Origin: Chamaecrista fasciculata
Taxonomy: Eukaryota > Streptophyta > Magnoliopsida > Fabales > Fabaceae
Direction of reading: 5' to 3'
Length of the DNA stretch: 64,000 nt
Assembly: GCA_003254925.1 (NCBI GenBank)
Contig: QANZ01023544.1
Location: 87,312-151,311, forward strand
Position numbers and translations under genes: made by a program. Of this stretch, positions 1 to 10,107 are shown in pieces; position 1 is the first letter of the stretch; every line of letters starts with the position of its first letter. The notes below the pieces were generated by a model that saw only the letters and a list, made by a program, of their open reading frames with translations, had not been told where the DNA came from and made no database searches.

Positions 1-370
1 ATTCAAATTCCTCTCTAAAAAGGATTAGAAAAATGTAGAAGTATTTTTTAATTAAATTTTGTTAATTTTTAATTTTTTCTATAAAACTTATTTATTATCA
101 AATTTATCTCTTAAGTTTTATATTTTGATATGTGTAAATTTTGATTGAAAATTTTTAAAAATCAATAAATAAATAAGTTTTGACTTAAATTAAAAACAAT
201 ATAAAATTTGTCGAATAAAGTTAAAATAATAAAAGTGACTAAAAAGTAAAAACTAAAACTTCAAAAATAAATTAATTGTAAACCGATCCATAAATAATCA
301 TAATGGCCAGATCAGTTGGCTAGGGCACGGGCACAGTCACAGTCACAGTCAGTCACAGTCACGTACCAAA
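1..370 (+). promoter_or_regulatory. Upstream region / 5' UTR of the RHIP1-like gene with CAGTCA repeats
   Basis: AT-rich upstream DNA ends in a short GC-richer stretch directly before the ATG at 371. From about 332 to 361 a CAGTCA/CAGT unit is repeated several times, probably within the 5' UTR. No convincing TATA box is at a sensible distance from the ATG, so the transcription start cannot be placed. No other gene is seen here. Confidence 0.4.
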
Positions 371-3300
371 ATGGCAGTGGCGAATTCGTCATCTTCTACG
401 GCCTCTGGAGATGAATCGTCCTCCTCCTCAAGATTGGAATCGTCTTCATCACTTGCGTCATTTGCACAGAATATTCAGCGAACGGTCCTTCAATCCACTG
501 ACTCTGCGATTCGTTCTTCTCGTTCTTTGAAAAACAAATCTTCCACACATATCCGATCAGTACAGGTTTGCTCATCCTCTCTCATTTTTTGGTTCACATT
601 ACTTTCTCACTGCAACGGTTTATTCTTCTCGGATGATCTTGTTTAGCTTTTCTATGTAGTTTTGTTTTGGCCATTCACAATGTAGTTTATTAATTTGTCC
701 AGAATTGTCGAATTTTGATTAATTTTCCCCATCATGTAGGAAACAATATGACCCGTTTTGCCAGTAAATTAGTCGTTTTGTTTCCTTTTCTTTGTCAGTA
801 TAAAAAATATGAAATATGGAAATTTGATTTGTGGGCAGTACCCATTGAGATCGTGCCTTTTAATCAGACATATTCAGTTATATTTAAGCCAGAACGTCTA
901 ATGCAATGTGCAATGCTTTTTATACTCTTTAACTTCTGAACCCGTCCAAAGTCACCATTACAAACGATGACTGGTTTGATGTTCTTGTTTAGTTATTATT
1001 GTATTGCTGGGATATTGGTACGTCTTGAATAAGATTATATAACTATATTTCATTTTTGGTGACCTAGACGTGGACCACACACCATAGGGTGATATGATTA
1101 AGCTTAGAGGGTTGGTTTTTATGTAAAAAAGGAAGATATTTCTTGTAAATGATAAAGGAAAAAACCTTAGCAGAAGGAAAGAGGTGCAAAGGAGAAGGAA
1201 ACAGCTATTAACTCTATGAAGGATAGCTTTTAACAACTAGGAGTTCCAGTTTGGCAGGTTTCTGGACACTTAATATTCTTCATGTGGTTGGTGGTGTTTT
1301 TTTTTTTTTTTTTATGCCCCTACTTGGAATTGTAACAAATATTTGGCATGCAAATGTCATGATTTTTCTATATGCCTGTTGATAATTTTTCATGCGCCTT
1401 GTTGTATATTACTGGGGATTTTTTTGCCATACACAAGAATAAGAAAAGAGGAGGGTTGTGTTAGGCAAGCGACAGCCAACGTAAAACATTTGTCGTGTCT
1501 CTCGTATGTATCAACGTCAGTTGTTCCATATAGCCGACCCCACCTAGTGGGATAAGGCATTGGTGGTATGGTACACAAGAATAAGAAAAGCACATCTGCT
1601 AACGGCTAATCAAAGCATGCAAGTCTCTCTACACGATGTACTAGGAAGAATATCTCATCCTCTGCATTTTTACTGTTAACTTTCTCTTTTCTACTCAAGT
1701 TCCTTATCTTGCAAAAACTAAATACTTTTTTGTCCTCAAGAGAATGAACGGCTCCAACTTATCCAGGTAATGTATAATTATCTTGCAGGATCATTTTCCG
1801 GAAGTGATATCAAAGTATAGAGCTTATGAAGATGTTTTCATCAATAAAATTAAAGGTGCTTGATTAGTTGTAATTGGTATTTATCTTTTTCATTCTAAGA
1901 TGAATAATGCACTGAATGGTATCAATCCTTAATATAATGTTTGATGTAGATCAGTGTAGTTGTTTAGTTATTGAAAATATTTTGTTTAGATAGCCTTGAT
2001 TTGTGATTTGATCTCACTTGTTAGCAGATGGGTTAATAGTTGCAAAGGAACAGCCAGCTGTAGCTATTGCGCTTGCAATTTCTGCTGCTCTTGTTATGCG
2101 AGGTATTTCATTCCAATATTTTGTGGTAAAGTAATTGATGATTTTATTTCTCATTTGTTGGTGCTTTTATTTAAAGGTTTTCCAAACAAGATTAGTTCAC
2201 ATTTATGTTATCAGCTTTTCTGACATAGTCAATTAAGCTTAAACCTTATGATGATTCAAGTTACTATATCGTTTCAAAATTGTGGAAGCGTCTCTAATAT
2301 TAAGCTGTTAGTACTTTTGCATGCGACTACCAGTGCAGCAAGGTTGATGGTACACTTGCAACATTCGGGTGCAGATCTTGGATAATTGTCTTCATATCCA
2401 AACTTTGTTGGGAAAATACAAATACTCTTTTCTATGTGTGCTCACTGACATTGATGGGCAAGAAGAAATTGTGTAAGAGTGTAAGTGTGATGTGAAAGAG
2501 GACAACATATAAAGCGGAACAAAAATTAATTCAATCAATTCTAGCTTATCTAGGATACCCGTCCAAATCCACCCATAAAAAATATCCGGTGTTCGTCGGA
2601 TACCGAATATCATATAGGGTACGCTTAGTGAAAAATAAAAATTATTGGATATTGAGTGGATACGAATATTGTTCAAACTATATGTATCTAGCGGAAATCA
2701 ACCGATAGTTAGGGTACCCGATTCCCAATATCCTACAATATTAATATTTTATTATATTTTTAATTATTTTATTTTAATTAACAGATATCGAGTATTGGAT
2801 ATTGGATATATCCGATTTTTAAATTAGGATATCCTATCCTATATCTATTATTTTTAGGTATTTCAGATATTTAGAGTATCCGTCGAATACCGGATATCGG
2901 ATAGGGTACGGGTACAGATACTAAATTATCAGATACGGATTTTGGATAGGATGAACGGATACAAATACAAATAGTGACAAAATGATTAGATACCCTACTC
3001 GTTGCCATTCGCCCATCCCTATGTGCAAATGTTCAGTCTTCATTCTTGTCCTCTCCCACCTACATTATTTGACACAAATTTATTAAAAGATAGTACCTAC
3101 AATTTGGAATTAAAGAGAAAGAGGGGGGATGGTGGGAGAAGATTGTGATACGAGCCCGACTACCAAGCCCATTCTAACTTATGCTAGGAGGCCTAAAGAG
3201 TAAGCTTAACCCACTATCATTACCATTTCTCAGCTAGGATACGTTAGTTAGGAGTCATGTTTTTTATTTCATTTTTATTATTTCCATTTTATGTTATTTA

Positions 3301-6300
3301 TGTTATTTAGGAAGTAATGGGATCAGTCCTATAGGCCATCTTGTAGGTAGTGGGCAGTTCCATAAGCCACTACCATTATAGCTTAGGTTTTCCTTTTTTC
3401 TAGGAGTAGTGGGTAGCAAAGGTATTACAAATACCCCCTACCTTGTTTTGTTATGCATGAGAGAGTTATGAGAGATCTGTTTCCTTTTCCAAGTATTAAG
3501 ATTCTTAACTACTTGTAGTTGAATTTCCAAGTGTTCAAATTCTACACTTGTGGTTTATTTTTTTTTATATCTTGGCTGCGGTTCTATCATTTTGGTATAA
3601 GAGCCTCGTTTGATCTAATATGGGCAACTCAAGCAATATTACTTTCTACTCCCCATGGTCAACACCTATTCTCCCTCCACCCAACCTACCACCAACTCCA
3701 TTTTTTGTGTCCAAGATTAATTCCATACTCCAACAATTGTCCATCCTACATGAAGATTTTGTTGTTCTAGAGGCTTTACTAAATCTATACAAGTCCAATG
3801 AAGCCCCCAATTCCTATACTTCAGCTTAGTTCACTAATTACACAGCTCCATGGTCTAGCATCACAAACACAAAACCACACAATAACCAGGACCCAAATTC
3901 ACTCCCTTGTATGCCCAGCGGCAACAACTTGTCCCAGCACCTCGTGAGCGTCTCAAACCAGATGCAACGAACGCCAAACACGCCATGAAGAGGGGCTTTG
4001 TTATCAAAGTGGCAAGAAACTTAACTCCGACCATAACTGCAAGTCCCATCACTCTCGTTGAAGGAGACAATCGAACTAGACGACATCGATAATTCCGAGA
4101 TCGAGGGTGAAGAAGCTGGTTCGAGTTGCATGCGATAACAAACAAAGCTGAAGAAGACGTATGTGAAGTTCGCTGAGATTCCTTAAATGCGATCTTGGGC
4201 AGAACACGAGGAACCACCATGAAAATTTGTGGCACTCTTCATAGTAAGGAAGTTTTGATCTTAATTGATAGCAGTTCTACCCTCAACTTCATCTTATCTT
4301 CTCTTGTGGCTGAATTGAACATACACTGTGAACTTGTTAAAGTCTTATGGTGTTCAAATTGGCAATGGTGATGCGATAGAATGTGACCAGTTGTGTAAGA
4401 ATGCGGTCATTCAATTGTCAGGGCTATTGATTAATGAAGACTTTTATCCATCTTCAATCAAGGGAGCAGACTTGGTTTTAGGGATCAAGTGGTTGGTTTC
4501 CCTCAACAGGATGCAAGCTAATTGGAGCAAAAGGTTATTGAATTTCCAGTTTGACAGCAAGGAGTATTTACTGCAAGGGGTTTCGCAGGTTTACCAGGAG
4601 GAGACATTGGAAGCTTCTCTACATAGCTTGGTATCACATTTAGATGAAATTAATGAAGCGCAACTTGATTGGGAATATGGGGATTTATTGGCAAGACCAC
4701 CATTACATTTTCACCTTGAGGACAAGGTGAATTTTCAAGGGGGGAGGGGGGGAATATTGGTATGGGCTCCACTACGAAGCCCATTCTTTCTTACGCTAGG
4801 AGGCCCAAAAAATAAGCTTGACTGACTATCATTACCATTTCTCAGCTAGAATACGTTAGTTAGGTGTCATGTTTCTTGTTTCGTTTTTATTATTTCCATT
4901 GTGTTATTTAGGAAGTAGTGGGATCTGTCCTATAGGCCATGTTGTAGGTAGTAAGCAGTTCCATAAGCCACTACCATTATAGTTTAGTGTTCCCTTATTT
5001 TTAGAAGTAGTTGGGTAGCTAAAGTATTATAAATACCCCTGCCTTGTTATGTTAGCCATAAGAGAATTAAATGAGATTTGTTTCCTTTTCCATGTATTAA
5101 TATGGGCCCCACTACGAAGCCCATTCTTATGCTAGGAGGCCAGAAAATAAGCTTGACTCACTATCATTACCATTTCTCAGCTAGAATACGTTAGTTAGGT
5201 GTCATGTTTCTTATTTCATTTTTATTATTTCCATTTTGTGTTATTTAAGAAGTAGTGGGATCTGTCCTATAGGCCATGTTGTAGGTAGTGGGCAGTTCCA
5301 TAAGCCACTACCATTATAGTTTAGTGTTCCCTTATTTTTTGCAGTAGTTGGGTAGCAAAAGTACTTTAAATACACCTTGTTATGTTATGCATCAGAGAAT
5401 TATATATGAGATTTGTTTCCTTTTCCCAGTATTAAGATTCTTAATTACTTGTGGTTCAATTTTCAAGTGTTCAAATTCTGCATTGGTGGTTTATTTTTAT
5501 TTATCCTGGCTGGGGTTCTATCTGATTGTGTAGAGGGATGTTTAAAAAGGTGTACTTTGGCTATTAAATTTCCAGGGTTAGTTCAAATATTCTCTAATTG
5601 AGCTCACAAGCCTCTGAAAATTAAGTTCAGAAAGATCTGTATTGATGCCCTATAATCCATCTTTCTTTAAATTAGTAATGCAATTATATTAGAGTTTGGA
5701 TAAATATGTTCTATGTTTTTTCAAATTTATATATTTAATAATTTTTTAGGGGTTGTGTTTTGGCAGCTCCAAGAAGGTTTTTGTTTCGTCATACATTGGG
5801 TCGACTTCAAAGTGAGGAGGTAATTTCTCAACTGAACAAATAAAATTGTATCTCCCTAGTTTTAACTAACGAACTCACTGGTTCTTGTCCTGAACCACTT
5901 TAACTTGAAAGCTTAAGTTTTGAAGTGGATGCCTAGAAATAGTTTTGTTATAATTTCTATTAGCCATGTTATGCTAAAGCCCATCCAGCTTGAAGCATGG
6001 TGAAAGTACAGGCAACCACGCCTTTTGTTAAAATTTAATTTTAGTTAAGAAAAATGGAAAATTAAAAGAGTTGAACTCTAAACCATTGACTCAAGAGGCT
6101 TTGGGCCCATTTTGTGTGCCACTTTATGTCAAATGTTTAAACCGACAAGCAAATGCTTATGAATAGTTTATTATAATTCTTTGTTTTAACCGATCTCACT
6201 TCTTGCTGCTGTTTCTTTATCTTGCAACTTGAGATCTAGGAGTCGATCATTTTCTGTATAATAATGCCTTTCATGTTGCTTTATATCCTCCTATGTGATT

Positions 6301-7015
6301 TGTATTTCAGTCCTTTATCTGTATTTCATGAATTCTTGTAAAGGCACGGTATGCCAGTGCTGAGAAGAATGTGAGGGGCTTGAGCCATTCAGTTGATTTA
6401 ATGAAGGAGGAGAGCAAAAATTTGCTTGAAAGGGCAGCTCTAGCTGAGAAGGTTATGAAATATGGGCATAATGAACTCATGTATGTAGTATGTACTATTA
6501 TTTAGGGAAGGATATTTCTGTTGTTTTTTTTTAACAATATATTTGTTATTTGATTATATCTAAAGTAGCATTATTAGCTTGTTTGAGTGAAATATAGGAG
6601 CACGGGAACCCAAATTCAACAACTTGCTAAATTGGTATATAAGTTTGAAGCCCAGGCTGTAGGTATGGCCACTGTTGCTTTATCATTCTTCTACATTCTT
6701 TGCAATTCACTGTTGCGTGTGATATTAGTGTTTGCGTTGTAATGCTCCCTGCTGCTTATTCCTATTTAGATCTGACGGACAGGCTACGAGATATACCTAG
6801 TCGGGAATCTCTGGCACTTCGAGCAGAGGTACGTCCTTGATCTGTCTGGTTGTGTCTGCGAGTTTGCACTTGAAATTTAGTCGGAGATCACTGAATTGTT
6901 CTCTTTTCTCGTACAAACGCACCAGGTTGCTTCTATAACATCAATTTTGAGCCGGCAGAGACTTGTGCTTCACAAACGGATAACGAAGATATCCGAATTA
7001 GGGATTCCTGTGTGA
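371..7015 (+). CDS. RHIP1: RHIP1-like protein (RGS1-HXK1-interacting protein 1), eight exons
   Basis: Spliced gene. Exons: 371-565, 1789-1855, 2028-2102, 5767-5819, 6344-6480, 6598-6662, 6770-6828, 6926-7015. All introns are GT..AG and the phases agree, giving 741 nt (246 codons plus TGA). The exon 4 acceptor was placed at 5766 because only that AG keeps the frame; the AG at 5749 does not. The protein has a Ser-rich N-terminus (residues 5-35), a hydrophobic stretch ending in [16 protein letters not shown] (about residues 95-128) that could be a membrane segment, and a charged, heptad-like C-terminal half suggestive of a coiled coil. It ends in KISELGIPV. From memory this matches the plant family of Arabidopsis RHIP1 (At4g26410), reported to bind RGS1 and hexokinase 1 in glucose/G-protein signalling. 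The name is recalled rather than searched. No exon is damaged. Intron 3 is 3.7 kb because of a retrotransposon. Confidence 0.72.
1449..1571 (+). mobile_element. SINE fragment (Au-like 3' half) in intron 1
   Basis: A body of about 123 bp ends in GCCGACCCCACCTAGTGGGA followed by TAAGGC and a TTGGTGGT-like tail. This resembles the 3' part of plant Au-type SINEs as I remember them. It is bounded exactly by a 19-bp direct repeat, tacacaagaataagaaaag, at 1430-1448 and 1572-1590, as expected for LINE-driven target-primed insertion. No tRNA-like A/B boxes are recognisable, so it appears 5'-truncated. It lies in the sense orientation of the host gene, well away from both splice sites. Confidence 0.6.
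2545..3021. repeat. Degenerate GGATA/TATCC-rich repeat in intron 3, possibly a hAT-type MITE
   Basis: About 480 bp in which GGATA, TATCC, GGGTAC and CCGGATATC occur again and again on both strands, so many segments can fold back. The right end reads GCCCATCCCTA, whose complement TAGGGATGGGC looks like a hAT-type terminal repeat. A matching left terminus and a target duplication were not found. No coding content. Confidence 0.35.
3146..3589 (+). repeat. 5' LTR of the intronic gypsy element
   Basis: Starts TGATACG and ends TTCTATCA. Its sequence recurs at 4758-5098 and 5099-5523 (shared AAGCCCATTC, CTAGGAGGCC, CCATAAGCCACTACCATTAT). The primer binding site follows after three bases. Confidence 0.8.
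3593..3605 (+). other. Primer binding site, tRNA-iMet type (one mismatch)
   Basis: Reads TGGTATAAGAGCC, against the usual plant TGGTATCAGAGCC complementary to initiator methionine tRNA. It begins three bases after the 5' LTR end. Confidence 0.75.
3620..4752 (+). pseudogene. Gypsy gag/protease remnant fused to the integrase C-terminal tail
   Basis: A short gag-like start (from 3620, MGNSSNITF...) is followed by broken frames. From about 4215 to 4740 a retropepsin-like stretch is readable. It has a degenerate active-site motif [10 protein letters not shown] (normally D-S/T-G) and the later [11 protein letters not shown] motif typical of plant gypsy proteases. A frame change near 4345 separates the active-site part from the open frame 4328-4825. 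The end of that frame resembles the tail of gypsy integrases, implying loss of the intervening pol domains. The Gly of the catalytic triad is replaced, so the protease is dead. Confidence 0.65.
4758..5098 (+). repeat. Shortened 3' LTR of the intronic gypsy element
   Basis: Begins TGGTATGGGCTCC right after the 18-nt purine run (4737-4754). It matches the 5' LTR up to the sequence ...CATGTATTAA and then meets the next LTR start, so about 100 bp of its 3' end is missing. Confidence 0.7.
5099..5523 (+). repeat. Second tandem LTR closing the intronic gypsy element
   Basis: Nearly full LTR copy starting at TAATATGGGCCCC and ending TTCTATCT just before the TSD copy GATTG (5524-5528). The normal terminal CA has become CT. 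Its presence directly after a truncated LTR gives an LTR-internal-LTR'-LTR structure. Confidence 0.7.
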
Positions 7016-7182
7016 ATCGATAGATGAATATTCTGGATTTTTGCTTGTTGACATTGTCTGTAACAAGGGAGTTTCTGGCAAAAAAGAGAGAAACAATGGA
7101 GTTCGACAATTTGACCTAATACAATTTTGGTAAAAAGAATTTAGATTTTTTATTGTTGTAAACTTGTAATAATTATTTTTAG
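7016..7182 (+). other. 3' UTR / downstream flank of the RHIP1-like gene
   Basis: AT-rich sequence directly after the TGA. No strong polyadenylation signal could be chosen with confidence; the AATAATTATT near 7170 is a candidate. Confidence 0.3.
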
Positions 7183-7482
7183 CTAGGAAGCACGGGTACG
7201 GACACGGACATACCGACACGTTAGATTCTTAAAATTATACGACACAACACGACATACATTTATATATAAAAATAATTAAAAATTCATAAATTTTTATGAA
7301 AATTTAAAAATTACAATATTTATTCATAATATATGTCATATGTGATATTATTTTCTATTGTTTGCCATGATAAAGTCACAAAAATTTGATTTTATATTCT
7401 GAAACTTATGAATAAGTGTGGGTGTCGTATGTTCGTGTCCAACATGGTGACACGTTACTAAAATGAAGCGTCTATGCCTAGT
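7183..7482. repeat. Possible MITE-like repeat with GGACACGG/CGTGTCC arms
   Basis: About 300 bp. The left edge reads CTAGGAAGCACGGGTACGG and the right edge TCTATGCCTAG, with inner complementary stretches (CGACACG near 7216 against GTGTCC and GACACG near 7435-7455). The middle is very AT-rich. The termini match only roughly and no clear TSD is visible. Confidence 0.3.
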
Positions 7483-8293
7483 AGATTTTTAGTAATCAGT
7501 TTTATGTGTATTTGTTATGATTGGTCATACTTTTTTGTCATGATTTTATAGCAAATATATATATAATTCTAAATTAACGCCGACTCTCATGAATCATTTA
7601 TCTAAATTTTAATTTGGTTGTATAAAATCATAGTATAAAACTATAAATAATTCTTTTTTCAAAGAAAATTTTTGTTGATACAGAATATTCTTGCCAATTG
7701 ACTTGTAAGTTACTCTCAAAAAACTGACCTTAAATCGCTATCACAGTTCCTTCTCTTCTTTCTCATCATTCCACCCTCTTGTTTCATCATTCCCTGCCTT
7801 CCCTTTACTTTCTTTTTCTTTCTTTTTTCTTTAATAGGAGAATCCCACTTCAAGTTCTAAGCCTCTATACTTCCCTTTACATGTCAGTTGAACCAAGATG
7901 GAGACTTCTCTTTCACCAAACTATTGATATAAACTTTTACAGGGAAAAACAGTCTTATCTCAATATACATTACCAGGAATGAGAAAATAAATGCCGCACA
8001 TGGCAATAATTAAGTAATAACCACAAAGGAGTGGCATGTCTTGAAAGTAAAAATCAAACCGAAAAACAGATGTGGCATGTATCATCTTGTTTAGCTGATC
8101 GATTGAATGACAGAAAACTCTATTATCTAATTGATCAGATTGAACAAAGTTGACATAAAAAATCGAACAAACAATGAAAAATGAATTCAAATAAATAAAT
8201 AAGCAATAATGAATGGTTCGACTGTTGAAGAAATTGCAGAGGCAAAAGCAAACAGTGTCTTATTTTTTAGACGAAGGTGAGTGTTGATCGTTG
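7483..8293. other. Spacer without recognisable gene
   Basis: AT-rich intergenic DNA. A pyrimidine-rich stretch at 7740-7840 and short open frames show no recognisable protein. I see no RNA gene or element here. Confidence 0.5.
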
Positions 8294-8463
8294 ATGGAGA
8301 CTTGGAGAGGGAAGCAACGATGGAGATTTGGAGAGGCAAGCGACGATGGACCAAAATAGGGAAGCGATGATGGAGATTTGGAGATGGAAGTGACGATGGA
8401 CCAAATTAGGGAAGCGACGATGGAGATTTGGAGAGGGAAGCGACCATGGACCAAATTAGGGAC
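8294..8463. repeat. Tandem repeat, 50-bp period, about three copies
   Basis: The phrase CGATGGACCAAATTAGGGAAG alternates with CGATGGAGATTTGGAGAGG. Equivalent positions are 8341, 8391 and 8441, giving a 50-bp period. Copies differ at a few sites. An open frame on the minus strand across it is a by-product of the repeat. Confidence 0.8.
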
Positions 8464-8601
8464 TAAGTTGGATGGGTAGTCTCAGGTAGCCCATGGGTAT
8501 TGATTGGGCTACTTGATTGATTTGGGTAGTTAGTGGATAGGTTTATTATAAGCCCAAGCCTTTTGTATTAGTCAATGGATATTGTTTCATAGGCTTGGGC
8601 C

Positions 8602-8623
8602 CAAGTAGTCCATGGACTACTTG
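8602..8623. repeat. Perfect 22-bp palindrome
   Basis: CAAGTAGTCC followed by ATGGACTACTTG is its own reverse complement. GGGC (8597-8600) and GCCC (8625-8628) extend the arms with one mismatched pair. The nearby GAGCAGGTCTA (8631-8641) looks like the end of a small hAT-type element, so the palindrome may lie inside its terminal region. Confidence 0.75.
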
Positions 8624-8687
8624 AGCCCATGAGCAGGTCTAGCTGATATTCCTCCTCTGGTTGCTCTAGTCTAGGATCCTTAGGTCC

Positions 8688-9878
8688 TTAAATTCTTTTT
8701 CCGGATCGAAGGGTTACTGACTTCAGACATTTATGGTTAATTACTGTGGTGGATTGCATATCCCACCTCATTTGTGTCATTCTTGTGGTTACTGAGTTTG
8801 TATGATCTTTGACATAGTTTTGCAATCCTGCAAACCCTATCTCAAGATCGTTTTGTCTCACTTCTATTTTAGTCACCCTATTTTCTAATTTGCTTCGAGT
8901 ATTGGAATTTTCCCATCCATAGTATTGGTGGGTGTTCCATCCAGGGTTATTTCCATAAGAGTTTCCTCCTTGATAACTGATGGCTGAAACTTCTTCCACA
9001 TCCTAGCACATTATTGCACTACAGGCTTTATAGTCTTTTACCAACTGGAGTATTTTTTTGTAGTTTTCTCGTTCGGCTTCTAATTCTTCTACTTTCCTAG
9101 TTAGTTGTTCCATTTTTTTCATCATGGCCTGTAGTGATAGCTCCTCATTATCATCTTCTTCAACCCTTTTCCGATTACTTTTCCTAATGGCAACTTCTTT
9201 AATCAAACTCCAAGCTTCCTCGACATCTAGCTTGGTAATAGATCCATTAGCTGACGCATCCAAGTGGTCAGCATCATCTGGGAGAAGTCCATTACAGAAA
9301 TAAATGACCGAATTCTCCTCACTAAATTGATGGTTTCGACATCTGTATAGCAAGTCCTGGAATCTGTCCAAGTAATCTAATAATGGTTCTTTCTTATGTT
9401 GGTCCACTGTTGATATCTCCTTTCTTGTGATTGAGGCTTTAGGTTCAAGGAAATACTTATCCAGAAAGGAACATCTTAAATTTTCCCAGGGTGTGTAGGC
9501 ATTTTTCTCATAGGATGCCAAAAGATTATACCACTCTAGGGCTTTTCCTTCAAGTGATATGTGGAATATTTTCCACATAACTTCCTCTACTTGGGTTCCT
9601 AAGGGTTTCATTGTTCGGAAATGCATGTATAATGCATTTAGATGAAAATGGGGGTTTTCATCATCTAAACCATGAAACTTGGGTACCCTATTTTATAATG
9701 GCCCTTTAATTTCAAAGTCAGTTTGAAACTGAGGTAATGCATTATATTTTGCCTCATAATGTATGTCTACTTGGATAGCATCTCTAATAGACCTCTTCTG
9801 CCTAGGTTTACTAACTGAATTAAATTCAGGCTCTAAGTCTCTAACCATTCCTAGGTCTCTACTATCTTGGGCAGTCAT
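8688..9878 (-). pseudogene. Athila-like gag, broken
   Basis: The N-terminal part (9878-9693) ends in QTDFEIKGPL at a TAA stop. The same frame family resumes at 9626-9003 with motifs of retrotransposon gag proteins: EGKALEWYNLL, FLDKYFLEPKAS, LLDYLDRFQDL and YFCNGLLPDDADHLDA, followed by a charged coiled coil (MMKKMEQLTRKVEELE). A third segment, 8999-8688, ends with KSVTLRSGKRI, a motif found at the gag-protease junction of Athila elements. The in-frame stop and the break near 9000 make it a pseudogene. Gag would form the virus-like particle in the cytoplasm. Confidence 0.8.
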
Positions 9879-10085
9879 ATTTTTAGTTTTCTAAATTTAT
9901 GTATTTTTTAATTTTTATGAATAAAAAAGCAGAACAAAAATAATAGAATAATAAATTGCAAAAACAAAAATAACAAAATAATAAATTGCGGAAATAATAA
10001 ATTGCAGAATAAAAAAGCAAATATAAAACTGTGTTCGCGGGACTAGGTTCGTTTGGACACAATCACCGTTAGAACTTAAGAAAGT

Positions 10086-10103
10086 TCCCCGGCAACGGCG
10101 CCA
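10086..10103 (-). other. Primer binding site, tRNA-Asp type
   Basis: The minus strand reads TGGCGCCGTTGCCGGGGA, complementary to the 3' end of plant tRNA-Asp as known for Athila elements. It lies four bases from the LTR end. Confidence 0.85.
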
Positions 10104-10107
10104 AATT

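Larger units (their letters stand above)
3146..5523 (+). mobile_element. Internally deleted Ty3/gypsy LTR retrotransposon in intron 3, TSD GATTG
   Basis: The element begins TGATACGAGC at 3146 and is flanked by GATTG at 3141-3145 and 5524-5528. Order: 5' LTR 3146-3589, iMet-type primer site at 3593, short gag relic, retropepsin-like segment, purine tract 4737-4754, shortened LTR 4758-5098, then a second LTR 5099-5523. The internal part is only about 1.2 kb. A protease-like reading frame runs straight into a tail ([11 protein letters not shown], about 4712-4740) resembling the C-terminal end of Gypsy integrase/chromodomain proteins, so RT, RNase H and the integrase core are missing. It cannot be autonomous. 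It lies in the same direction as the host gene. Confidence 0.8.

Noticed and set aside
5750..5766. Using the TTTTTTAG acceptor (5748-5749) for RHIP1 exon 4.
   Set aside because: Given the phase of exon 3 it yields a frame that leaves the conserved [11 protein letters not shown] sequence. The acceptor at 5765-5766 restores it exactly.
8260..8454. 64-codon minus-strand frame across the tandem repeat.
   Set aside because: The frame exists only because the repeat unit lacks stops; no recognisable protein.
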